From Nitrospirota bacterium (GTDB taxonomy: Bacteria > Nitrospirota > Thermodesulfovibrionia > Thermodesulfovibrionales > Dissulfurispiraceae), in NCBI GenBank assembly GCA_009773415.1, contig WSNO01000006.1, positions 1-64,000 of the forward strand: DNA of 64,000 nt, in the 5' to 3' direction. Both the position numbers and the translations under genes were made by a program. Under the pieces are notes generated by a model. The model was not told where the DNA came from and did not search any database. It was given only the letters and a program-made list of their open reading frames with translations. Position 1 is the stretch's first letter, and every line of letters begins with the position of its first letter. This document shows, piece after piece, positions 55,987 through 63,763 of this stretch.

Positions 55987-56208
55987 TTAGCTGCTTTTTT
56001 TACAGCGGCCGCCGGAAACGGACTTCGAAGCCATTTTGGCGGACATGTAACTTTCGTACATTTCCGCACCATACCCGAGGCAGACCTCACAAAAGCAACG
56101 GGAGACAGCTGACGGCATCCCTTCGCCGGACTGCTCAGCAATGCGAATGGAAAAAAGCTTATTGTCTGCCGATTTTGATGCGCCGCATATTTCACATTTC
56201 TTTTCCAT
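55987..56208 (-). CDS. Small Cys-rich (zinc-ribbon-like) protein of unknown function
   Basis: 73 residues. CEICGASKS at the N terminus and CFCEVCLGYG 35 residues later form two CXXC knuckles, suggesting a zinc ribbon. The C terminus is Lys/Ser-rich. It is upstream of the LigD-type phosphoesterase with a 22-base gap to the chosen start of that gene. Ribosome-binding site is weak. Function unknown; a DNA-repair accessory role is only suggested by the neighbour. Confidence 0.55.
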   Translation of the reverse strand: MEKKCEICGASKSADNKLFSIRIAEQSGEGMPSAVSRCFCEVCLGYGAEMYESYMSAKMASKSVSGGRCKKSS

Positions 56209-56246
56209 GCTGAAAGTATATATCAGAGAGCGGAAATTCGCCAAGA

Positions 56247-56903
56247 TCAGGGGTTACTCGCTATGATGCCCTTCTTCATGACTAGAATCTGTTTTGTCAG
56301 TTTTTCCGCCTGATTCCGATCGTGAGTGCTCATTACAATCGTGGTTCGGGTCTGTTTGCCGAGAGACATGATGAACTCTTCAATAAACGCGGTATGCTTC
56401 TCATCGACAGACGCGGTCGGCTCGTCCAGCAGAAGCAGTTCAGGCTCGATTGCAAGCGCACGCGCAATGCCGAGCCGCTGGGCTTCTCCGCTCGACAGTG
56501 TTCGTGCCTCCTGCCGGATCTTGTGTGATAGCCCGACTGAGACAAGTGCTTCTTCAACCCGCTCAACAATCGACGAGGGATCAGCATCGCGAATGCGCAG
56601 TCCGTATGCGATGTTGTCAAACACGGTACCCCTGAATACTGTTGTCTTTGGAAAAACGAGCGTGACGCGACGGCGAAGCACCAAATCCTGATTCAGTTCC
56701 TCATCCCGGTCATAAAACCGGATACTCCCCGCATCGATAGGTTCCAGCATCGCGCATATCCTGAGGAGCGTCGACTTGCCGCTGCCGTTCGGTCCCATGA
56801 CGACCGATGTCGTGCCGGCTTCAAACGTATGCGAAAAAGGTCCGAATACCGGCTCGCCGTCATAATTCCGCATCACCCCGCCCAGCACAAGCGCAAGACT
56901 CAC
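56247..56903 (-). CDS. tupC: Tungstate ABC transporter, ATP-binding subunit
   Basis: 218 residues. Walker A MGPNGSGKSTLLR, signature LSSGEAQRLGIARAL, Walker B LLLLDEPTASVD, and the switch His in VMSTHDRNQAE. Energises tungstate import with TupB and TupA. The GTG start overlaps the tupB stop (GTGA). No C-terminal TOBE-type regulatory domain is present, as usual for TupC. Confidence 0.9.
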   Translation of the reverse strand: MSLALVLGGVMRNYDGEPVFGPFSHTFEAGTTSVVMGPNGSGKSTLLRICAMLEPIDAGSIRFYDRDEELNQDLVLRRRVTLVFPKTTVFRGTVFDNIAYGLRIRDADPSSIVERVEEALVSVGLSHKIRQEARTLSSGEAQRLGIARALAIEPELLLLDEPTASVDEKHTAFIEEFIMSLGKQTRTTIVMSTHDRNQAEKLTKQILVMKKGIIASNP

Positions 56904-57604
56904 AAGTTCCTCCTCATGCCGCGTTGCTGCATAGCAGACAAGACTGCATTAATCATAAGTGAAATACTGAGAAGGATAATGCCGAGTGCAAGCGCCAGTT
57001 CGAAATTTCCCTTGTCGGCCTCCATGGCGATCGTCGTCGTCATCACACGGGTAGCCCCCGCAATATTGCCGCCTACAATGAGTATTGCTCCGACCTCTGC
57101 CGCGAGGCGTCCATAGCCGGCCACCAGGGCGGCGATGATGCCTGTTCCCGCCTCCCGCACAACGACTCGGTCTGCCTGTTGAGGGGTAGCTCCCAGAGTT
57201 AATGCGGTCAGGCGCACCATCGGATCAACGCCGGAAACTGCGGACTGAACCAGTGAAACAATAATCGGAAATGCGAGAATAATCTGGGCGACAACCATTG
57301 CTGTCGGAGTGTACAAGAGTCCCAGTCCTCCGAGCGGACCACTTCGCGAAAGGAAAAGAAAAACAAACAGACCGACAACAACCGGAGGCAGGCCGACGCA
57401 CGTATTCACAATACTCAGCACCAGTCCCCGCAAAGGGAAGCTTCGCAAGCCGATCGCCACTCCGAGTGGAATTGCAGCAAGTGAGGCAATACACAACGCG
57501 CCGAGCGAGACTTCCAGCGAAAGAAGAACTATCGCCAGAAGCTCATTGTCAAGCGCCGTTATTAACTGCAGTGCCTTTGCGAACGCTTCGTATATATATT
57601 CCAT
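56900..57604 (-). CDS. tupB: Tungstate ABC transporter, permease
   Basis: 234 residues, five to six membrane segments, with the EAA-type loop GATPQQADRVVVREAGTGIIAALVAGYGRLAAEVGAILIVGGNI. The sequence matches TupB/WtpB-type oxyanion permeases. An inverted repeat separates it from tupA upstream. Confidence 0.9.
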   Translation of the reverse strand: MEYIYEAFAKALQLITALDNELLAIVLLSLEVSLGALCIASLAAIPLGVAIGLRSFPLRGLVLSIVNTCVGLPPVVVGLFVFLFLSRSGPLGGLGLLYTPTAMVVAQIILAFPIIVSLVQSAVSGVDPMVRLTALTLGATPQQADRVVVREAGTGIIAALVAGYGRLAAEVGAILIVGGNIAGATRVMTTTIAMEADKGNFELALALGIILLSISLMINAVLSAMQQRGMRRNL

Positions 57605-57623
57605 ATCGAAAAAGCAGTGTCCG

Positions 57624-57704
57624 GGATTCAGAATTTCGGGGGAAGGAACAGCAAGCTGACTTCAAAATCTGCCCCCTGTATCCTGAATTCCGGCCTCTGA
57701 ATCC
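57624..57704. repeat. Imperfect inverted repeat between tupA and tupB
   Basis: Arms GGATTCAG (57624-57631) and CTGAATCC (57697-57704), with further partial pairing inside (GGGGG near 57638 with CCCCC near 57672). The stretch shares ATTCCGGC(C/T)TCT with the repeat between ilvC and psd. It sits inside the tup operon and could affect RNA stability or the ratio of TupA to TupBC. Confidence 0.5.
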
Positions 57705-57713
57705 TGCCTGTCC

Positions 57714-58532
57714 CTATTTTTTTGCGTTGGCAATGAAGAGCGCATTGCCGTTTTTGTCCTGAAAGGATGCGATGGCCTGTTGCCCTTCTTTCGAAACAAG
57801 CCAGTTCACAAACTGCATTGCTTCGGCATATTTTACATGCTTGTGCTTTTCCGGATTGACCGCCATTATGCCGTACTGATTGAAAAGCAGCGGGTCGCCC
57901 TCAAAAACAATGCCCATATCGAGTTTGTCCTTGTCTTTCGTTGCAAGCCACGTGCCGCGATCGGTAAGCGTGTACGCCTGTTTTTCATGTGCGATGCGCT
58001 GGGTCTTTTCCATGCCTTGCCCGACCTCAAGATACCACTTCTGGCCTTTCGGATCGACAAAAATTTTCTTCCACAGCTCCAGCTCTTTGGTATGAGTGCC
58101 GGACTTGTCTCCGCGAGAAACAAAAGACAATCCTGATGCAGATATTTTCTTCATTGCCTCGGCGGCAGACCTTGCACCTTTGATTTTCGCCGGATCGTTC
58201 TTCGGTCCGATTATAACGAAATCGTTATACATAACATCGTGCCGGTTGACAAAATATCCTGCCTTGACCGCATCAAGCTCCTGCTCTCTGGCATGCACGA
58301 AGACAACGTCGGCATCGCCGCGCTTGCCGTTCTCAATTGCTGCGCCGGTCCCGCGTGCAACGACCTTTACCTTAATGCCGGTCTTCTTTTCGAATATCGG
58401 AAGAATGGAGCCGAACAAGCCGGAATTCTCGGTACTCGTCGTCGATGCGCAGAGAATCTCTGCCGCAGAAGCAGAAAAGGGCATGACCAATGCACATGCA
58501 AGTGCGATCAGTGTTCTCGTCATCCATATCAT
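57714..58532 (-). CDS. tupA: Tungstate-binding periplasmic protein
   Basis: 272 residues. A signal peptide (TRTLIALACALVMPFSASA) is followed by the oxyanion site signature CASTTSTENSGLFGSILPIFEKKTGIKVKVVARGTG, with TTST as in TupA. Later FVSRGDKSGTHTKELELWKKI and DRGTWLATKDK complete the binding cleft. TupA picks tungstate over molybdate with high affinity. Start at ATG 58532 or at an in-frame ATG nine bases later. Confidence 0.93.
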   Translation of the reverse strand: MIWMTRTLIALACALVMPFSASAAEILCASTTSTENSGLFGSILPIFEKKTGIKVKVVARGTGAAIENGKRGDADVVFVHAREQELDAVKAGYFVNRHDVMYNDFVIIGPKNDPAKIKGARSAAEAMKKISASGLSFVSRGDKSGTHTKELELWKKIFVDPKGQKWYLEVGQGMEKTQRIAHEKQAYTLTDRGTWLATKDKDKLDMGIVFEGDPLLFNQYGIMAVNPEKHKHVKYAEAMQFVNWLVSKEGQQAIASFQDKNGNALFIANAKK

Positions 58533-58541
58533 CGCAGCCTT

Positions 58542-58844
58542 CTATTCATTATCGCCTTCCAGTGACTTCTTTCTGAGCGATGGACGCAGTTCCTTGCCGA
58601 GTTCCCTATAGAGCGTTGCGATCGACTCGGTCAGCCGCTGCTCGGGAGAACGAACTGTTGCTTCAAGCACGTCTTCAAGAGGGTAATCTTCATGGTGCTG
58701 GTCGGGAAATACGATGCGGATATGCGACCGTTTCAGAAAAAATGCGCGTTTCAGGCTCCCGTCGCCCGCCCGAAACGGCACGATAACATATTCAAGCGTC
58801 TCCTGCAGTCCATGTCGTCGAATAACGTTCGCGATCGCTTCCAT
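58542..58844 (-). CDS. Unknown protein at the head of the tup operon
   Basis: 100 residues, soluble: MEAIANVIRRHGLQETLEYV, FFLKRSHIRIVFPDQHHEDYPL and a helical charged C terminus ending in EGDNE. No family recognised. It ends nine bases before tupA on the same strand, so it is probably co-transcribed with tupABC and may relate to tungsten use or regulation (inference). Confidence 0.6.
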   Translation of the reverse strand: MEAIANVIRRHGLQETLEYVIVPFRAGDGSLKRAFFLKRSHIRIVFPDQHHEDYPLEDVLEATVRSPEQRLTESIATLYRELGKELRPSLRKKSLEGDNE

Positions 58845-58961
58845 GAATTATGACAATACCACAGAGAACGGCGTGGCGCAAATCTGTTTCGTGCCGTTCA
58901 GAACGGAACGCTGCCTGATGCACAGGGATCTCCGCTGTTGTCTCCGACGCTATTAGAAAAA

Positions 58962-58990
58962 TTGATTCAGACTATCAGGTCTGCTACAAT
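58962..58990 (+). promoter_or_regulatory. Promoter with inverted repeat ahead of the LysR gene
   Basis: -35 TTGATT (58962-58967), 17-base spacer, -10 TACAAT (58985-58990). The spacer holds CAGAC-N6-GTCTG (58968-58983), a good candidate operator for autoregulation by the LysR protein. Confidence 0.65.
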
Positions 58991-59021
58991 ATGCAAAATT
59001 TAATTGCTGGGGCACTATCGC

Positions 59022-59948
59022 ATGGAAGATCACCGGATAAAGGCTTTTTGTTTGGTTGTCGAGCTCAAGAGCTTTTCCAGGGCTGCCGAGGCTAAACACA
59101 TCACACAGTCCGCGATAAGTCAGATTGTTCGCTCACTTGAAGAGGAACTCAAGGTAAAGCTGCTGAATCGTGACGACAAGGATATCACGCTCACGCCGGC
59201 CGGTCGCATTTTCTATCAGCATGCCAAAACGCTTCTCGCAGACTACCGACGCATCGAAACCGACATGTCTGAGCTGGGCGGGCAGATGCACGGCCAGTTG
59301 TCAATCGCCACAATCCCGACGCTTGCGATGCAGTTTCTTCCTCCGATTATCAGGGAATTCTCTCTGGAACATCCGAATGTCGAGTTCTCCATCACGCTCG
59401 GCAACAGCGATGAGGCAGTGCTGGCTCTGCGTCAGGAATTCTGCAATCTCTGTCTCTTCGAGGGTTCGCTGCAAAAGCTGCCGCTGGGCGCAAAGAAATT
59501 TGCCCGCGATGAAATGGTCTTTGTTGTCTCGGCGGACAATAAACTCGCGGCGAAGGCCCATGTTAGCGCCGCTGATCTTAAGAAAGCTTTTTTTATTCTG
59601 CCCGAAGTCGGAACAAGCATCCGGACGCTGACCGACAAGCATATTACCGCCCTCGGGCTTTCCCCGGACCAGATCCTCATCTCTGTTGTCGTGACGGACC
59701 CGATCATGCGCGTGATTATGGCATCCGCCGGCAATGGGGTTGCATTCGTCTCGACCTGGTCTGCAATTCAGCAACTGCGAGCCGGCAAACTTGTCATTCT
59801 GAAAACGGGAAGGAAGCCGCACGTTCGTGATTATTATTGGGCAACACCTGACGGAGTGCCGTCCCCGCTCGTTAAGCGGTTTGTCCGCGCTGTCGAACGT
59901 TCCAGTGCAGAAATCGGTGTTCCTGATTCCGACCTGGCTTCGTCATAA
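59022..59948 (+). CDS. LysR-family transcriptional regulator
   Basis: 308 residues. N-terminal winged helix-turn-helix (AFCLVVELKSFSRAAEAKHITQSAISQIVRSLEEELKVKLL), linker helix, and a periplasmic-binding-like effector domain (from GQLSIATIPTLAMQFLPPII). Inducer unknown. It faces away from the tup operon and precedes an OsmC gene, both of which are candidate targets. The ATG is preferred over an upstream TTG; it lies 31 bases past the -10 box. Confidence 0.92.
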   Translation: MEDHRIKAFCLVVELKSFSRAAEAKHITQSAISQIVRSLEEELKVKLLNRDDKDITLTPAGRIFYQHAKTLLADYRRIETDMSELGGQMHGQLSIATIPTLAMQFLPPIIREFSLEHPNVEFSITLGNSDEAVLALRQEFCNLCLFEGSLQKLPLGAKKFARDEMVFVVSADNKLAAKAHVSAADLKKAFFILPEVGTSIRTLTDKHITALGLSPDQILISVVVTDPIMRVIMASAGNGVAFVSTWSAIQQLRAGKLVILKTGRKPHVRDYYWATPDGVPSPLVKRFVRAVERSSAEIGVPDSDLASS

Positions 59949-60038
59949 CAGCACCATTGCCTGAGACTTTTCAGCATGCAGCGCACATTTCCGGCACGAT
60001 AGAATGATGAAAATCTTTACCATAGGAGAAAGCATATT

Positions 60039-60443
60039 ATGGAGATGAAGATATCCTTCCCCGGCGGCAAAAAAGTGAATGCTGAATTCAGCGGAATGAT
60101 CGTTCAGACGGACCAGCCTGCCAGATACGGCGGAGAAGGAAGCGCGCCCTCGCCGTTTGAGTATTTTTTGGCTTCAATAGGAACATGTGCAGGCATTTTC
60201 GTGCTGAGTTTTTGCCAGGAGCGAAAGATCCCGACCGAAGGCATGTCGATTCTGCAGCGGGTCGAGTATACGCCGAACGAAGCAGGCAAGCCGGTCATGG
60301 ACAGAATTATTCTGGAGATTCATGTCCCGGCTCATTTTCCGGAGAAATATCATAACGCCGTCATAAAAGTTGCGGACCAGTGCGCCGTCAAGAAAGCAAT
60401 CATGAACCCGCCGAAGTTTGAGGTGAAGACGGTAGTGAGTTAA
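60039..60443 (+). CDS. OsmC/Ohr-family protein
   Basis: 134 residues. OsmC fold with APSPFEYFLASIGTCAGIFVLSFCQERKIP, carrying the two redox cysteines (GTCAG and SFCQE), and CAVKKAIMNPPKFEVKTV at the C terminus. Family members detoxify organic peroxides or handle persulfides with these cysteines. TAGGAG precedes the ATG. 90 bases behind the LysR gene on the same strand. Confidence 0.9.
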   Translation: MEMKISFPGGKKVNAEFSGMIVQTDQPARYGGEGSAPSPFEYFLASIGTCAGIFVLSFCQERKIPTEGMSILQRVEYTPNEAGKPVMDRIILEIHVPAHFPEKYHNAVIKVADQCAVKKAIMNPPKFEVKTVVS

Positions 60444-60596
60444 AGAAAGTTCTCAGCGCCCTGATTCCGGTATTCATGAAGATAAAGAAAGCCTGAACAA
60501 TAAGCAGAGAAAGACGCGAGCAACCGGTTCGCAACTCTCTGCGGCTACTATCGCATTCCCGCCTTATGCGCTTCAACGCTTTCATTGCCACCATAC

Positions 60597-60640
60597 TTGA
60601 CATCTTTTTTTTCATTTTGATATGTTAGTAAGCACTTACT
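60597..60640 (+). promoter_or_regulatory. Promoter and TetR operator of the efflux operon
   Basis: -35 TTGACA (60597-60602), 18-base spacer, -10 TATGTT (60621-60626, preceded by TGa), directly followed by the perfect palindrome AGTAAG-CA-CTTACT (60627-60640) over the expected start of transcription. This is a classical layout for repression by the TetR protein encoded just downstream. Confidence 0.75.
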
Positions 60641-60658
60641 TATTTTTTGGAGGACGCC

Positions 60659-61300
60659 ATGCCTCGGCAGAAAAAGACTCACCACCCATCAGAAGAGCAG
60701 ACGATCCCGACCCGCGAACGGATACTCACGGCAGCGCTCACCCTCTTTTCGCAGCGTGGATACATCGGCGCGACAACGCGCCAGATAGCTGCGGAAGCGG
60801 GTGTCGCAGAACTGACCCTGTTTCGCCATTTTCCCCGCAAGGAGCTCATTATGCAGGATCTGCTCCAGACGAGGTCCTCGCTTTCCGCTCTCAGGGAGAT
60901 ACTTCCCCAGGTTCAGCACCTTTCCTGCGAGGGGGCTCTGAATGCGGTTGCCCGGGTCTTTCTTGCCACACTGCGCGAGCGGCAGGAGCTCTTGAAAATC
61001 TTTCTCACGGAGTGTGCCCGATATCCTGAGCAGGTCAAGGAAATGCATTTTTCTTTCATGACAAGCCTCTTTGAAACGCTCGCCAACTACCTGCAGGAGC
61101 TGCAGAGGAAAAAAGTTGTTCGCGTCATGGATCTGAAAATGGCTGCTCAGGCATTTTTCGGCATTTTCTATTCTTACTTCATCTGTCGGGAAATCATCGG
61201 GTTTATCGATAATACCGGAACAACCGAAGACGATTACATTCGGTATTACGTCGAAACATTCATTCACGGCATCAAGGGGACGGCATATGGGAAACGTTAG
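60659..61300 (+). CDS. TetR-family repressor of the efflux operon
   Basis: 213 residues. N-terminal helix-turn-helix: TRERILTAALTLFSQRGYIGATTRQIAAEAGVAELTLFRHF, then a helical ligand-binding domain. TGGAGG precedes the ATG. It is the first gene of the TetR-TolC-adaptor-RND operon and overlaps the TolC gene by 14 bases. It likely represses its own operon via the palindrome at 60627-60640. Confidence 0.94.
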   Translation: MPRQKKTHHPSEEQTIPTRERILTAALTLFSQRGYIGATTRQIAAEAGVAELTLFRHFPRKELIMQDLLQTRSSLSALREILPQVQHLSCEGALNAVARVFLATLRERQELLKIFLTECARYPEQVKEMHFSFMTSLFETLANYLQELQRKKVVRVMDLKMAAQAFFGIFYSYFICREIIGFIDNTGTTEDDYIRYYVETFIHGIKGTAYGKR

Positions 61301-62654
61301 GATCTTAGCGGTTCTTTCCTTTATTGCCTTTGTCGTCAGCCTCATCCTGGTTGTTTCCTTCAGCTTTGCGGCGGCAGCGGCAGATGTTCCGGCTATTTCG
61401 CTGAATGACGTGTATGCATCCGCGCTCGACAAAGCAGAGCGTATCGGCATTTCCGGGCAGGATGTCGTCATCGCCGACCGCGGGAAAGACAAGGCGCTCG
61501 CCGCGCTCCTGCCGAGACTCTCTGCATTTTACAGCTCCATCCATTACAGTGATGCAAAAACAGCAGGAACAATGATTCTGCAACCCGATGCCCTCAGAAA
61601 CTATGGAGCGCGCGTTGATTATACCCTCTCCCTCGGAGGCAAGGAGTTCTTTGCGCGGAACGCAGCATCGCTCGCGGCAGATCGCGGCAGGCTTGACAGC
61701 GAAGCAGTCAAGGAAGCTTACCTCATTACCGTTGCGGGCGCTTATTTTGATGTCCTCCGCACCAGGAAACTTGCCGAGATTTCACGCGTCAGCATCGAGC
61801 GCCTGACCAGGTACCGCGAGGCAGCGGCTACCCGCCTCAAAATCGGGGAGGTCACAAAAACCGCCGTGCTCCGCGCCGAGGCCGAACTCTCGGGAGCGCG
61901 ATCCGAGCTCATTCGTATTGAAAATCTTCATATCTATACAACGGCGCTTCTCGCCCGCCTCGCAGGTCTGCCCGAATCATATGAGCTTAAAGAGCCGACA
62001 AAAGAGGACGAGGAACGACTTGACGCGGTTGTCCCCGGCTGTTTACCGCTCAGTGTCCTCTGCGCCAGGGAGCGGGCATTTATCGACCGGCCCGAGATGA
62101 AAGCGGCTGATCTGCTGGTAAGCGTCTCTAAGGCCCAGCTCAATGCGGTGCGTTCTTCGTATTTTCCAACCGTCAGTGTTGAAGGCGTATATTCCCGCCT
62201 TGATCAACGGCCGGACAGCGTCCTTACCAACAAGGAAAGCATCTACGGCGGAGTCAGGCTCAGCCTGCCAATCTTTGAGGGCGGACTGCGGGTTGCCGAA
62301 AGTGGCGAGGCTCAGGCCAAACTCCGGCAGGCAGAACTCAACCTGAGCGATGTCAGGAAAACCATCGCCCTTGAGGTCGAGCAGTCGTATCTTGATCTTG
62401 TCACCCAGAGGGGCATGCTGAAATCATTATCGGATCAGGTCTCCTTTGCCCGCGAGAATTACCATGCCGTTTCCCGTCAGTTTGAATTCGGGCTTGCCAA
62501 CAGTCTTGACGTTTTTGATGCTAATGACCTGCTCGTCTCGGCTGAGCGGCAGCACAGCTCGGCGTGGTACAACTACTTTGTCGCTCTCATCAAGATGCAA
62601 CGTTCTGCCGGAAGTTTTATCAAAACCATTGCGCTGCCGACGCAGCAGAAGTAA
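61287..62654 (+). CDS. TolC-family outer-membrane efflux channel
   Basis: 455 residues. Signal peptide (FIAFVVSLILVVSFSFAAAAA), then two outer-membrane-efflux-protein repeats with long helices (ALDKAERIGISGQDVVIADRGK; KAQLNAVRSSYFPTVSVEGVYSR; FDANDLLVSAERQHSSAWYNYFVALI). Forms the exit duct for the RND pump encoded behind it. Confidence 0.92.
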   Translation: MGNVRILAVLSFIAFVVSLILVVSFSFAAAAADVPAISLNDVYASALDKAERIGISGQDVVIADRGKDKALAALLPRLSAFYSSIHYSDAKTAGTMILQPDALRNYGARVDYTLSLGGKEFFARNAASLAADRGRLDSEAVKEAYLITVAGAYFDVLRTRKLAEISRVSIERLTRYREAAATRLKIGEVTKTAVLRAEAELSGARSELIRIENLHIYTTALLARLAGLPESYELKEPTKEDEERLDAVVPGCLPLSVLCARERAFIDRPEMKAADLLVSVSKAQLNAVRSSYFPTVSVEGVYSRLDQRPDSVLTNKESIYGGVRLSLPIFEGGLRVAESGEAQAKLRQAELNLSDVRKTIALEVEQSYLDLVTQRGMLKSLSDQVSFARENYHAVSRQFEFGLANSLDVFDANDLLVSAERQHSSAWYNYFVALIKMQRSAGSFIKTIALPTQQK

Positions 62655-62668
62655 TACGGAGGAATCAT

Positions 62669-63763
62669 ATGCGTTTTATCGACACGAACAGAATCAGACA
62701 TCATAGCGCCTTATTGTTTCTTTCCATAATGCTCTTGACACTGAGCGCCTGCGGCGACGGAAAATCCCGGACGACCGAGGAGCGAATCATCAACATACAG
62801 GCTGCGGTGGCTGAAAAACGGGAGTTCAGGCCGTATCTTTCGGCGACCGGGACTTTAAACCCCTACGAGGAGGCACTTGTCAGCAGCGAAATCGACGGAA
62901 TCATCCGTACCGTCAAGGCCGACGAGGGTGCGAAGGTTGCCAAAGGCACCCTCCTTGCCCAAGTCGATGATATCGACTATGTATTCGAGGTGAAAAGGTC
63001 GGAAGCGGCGCTCAATCAGACCGTTGCGACGCTCAAGAACACACAGATTGAATATCAGCGCAAGGAATCTCTCTTCAGGGAACAGCTCGTCACGCAGCAG
63101 CAATTCGACGACATCCTGACGCGCAAGGCTCTTGCCGAAGCAGAGGTAGAACGGGCGAAGGCCTCGCTCGGCATATCCCGGCAGAAGCACGCACGCACGC
63201 GGATTGTCTCGCCGTTTGCCGGTGTGGTGAAAGAAAAAAAGATCTCTCCGGGAGATCTCGTCAAAAACGGCACGCCTGCATTCACGGTTATCCAGACGCA
63301 GATGCTGAAACTGAACTTCAGCGTTCCTGAAAAAGATGTCGGAAAACTGAAGCAGGGGCAGGAAGTGACGCTGCGGGTCGATGCCTATCCGGACAAAGAG
63401 TTCAAGGGACGGGTTAATATTGTCGCTCCGAGCCTTGATGAAAAGACGCGCTCCCTGAAACTCGAGGCGCTTGTCTCCAACAATGACGGAATGCTGAAGC
63501 CGGGTCTCTTTGCGCGTGTTCAGCATTACACAGACATCGCACAGGCAGTGGTGGTTGTGCCGATCATCTCGCTGCTGTACGAGGGGGATCAGGTGCGAGT
63601 CTTTGTCGTCGAAGGCACTATTGCGAAGGAGCGGAAAGTAAAACCCGGCGGCAAATATGGAGAGCTGATGGAGATTGTCGAGGGACTGAAAGAAGGCGAG
63701 CAGGTCGTCGTCATCGGGCAGCAGAATCTCGCGGAGGGAGTGAAAGTCAATGTGGCTCGCTGA
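62669..63763 (+). CDS. RND periplasmic adaptor (membrane-fusion) lipoprotein
   Basis: 364 residues. Lipoprotein signal ending LTLSAC, then lipoyl-like halves (SSEIDGIIRTVKADEGAKVAKGTLLAQVD; SPFAGVVKEKKISPGDLVKNG) around a coiled-coil hairpin (about 110-165), and a beta-barrel domain. Typical HlyD/MexA-type adaptor linking pump and TolC channel. CGGAGG lies six bases before the ATG. 14 bases separate it from the TolC gene. Confidence 0.93.
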   Translation: MRFIDTNRIRHHSALLFLSIMLLTLSACGDGKSRTTEERIINIQAAVAEKREFRPYLSATGTLNPYEEALVSSEIDGIIRTVKADEGAKVAKGTLLAQVDDIDYVFEVKRSEAALNQTVATLKNTQIEYQRKESLFREQLVTQQQFDDILTRKALAEAEVERAKASLGISRQKHARTRIVSPFAGVVKEKKISPGDLVKNGTPAFTVIQTQMLKLNFSVPEKDVGKLKQGQEVTLRVDAYPDKEFKGRVNIVAPSLDEKTRSLKLEALVSNNDGMLKPGLFARVQHYTDIAQAVVVVPIISLLYEGDQVRVFVVEGTIAKERKVKPGGKYGELMEIVEGLKEGEQVVVIGQQNLAEGVKVNVAR

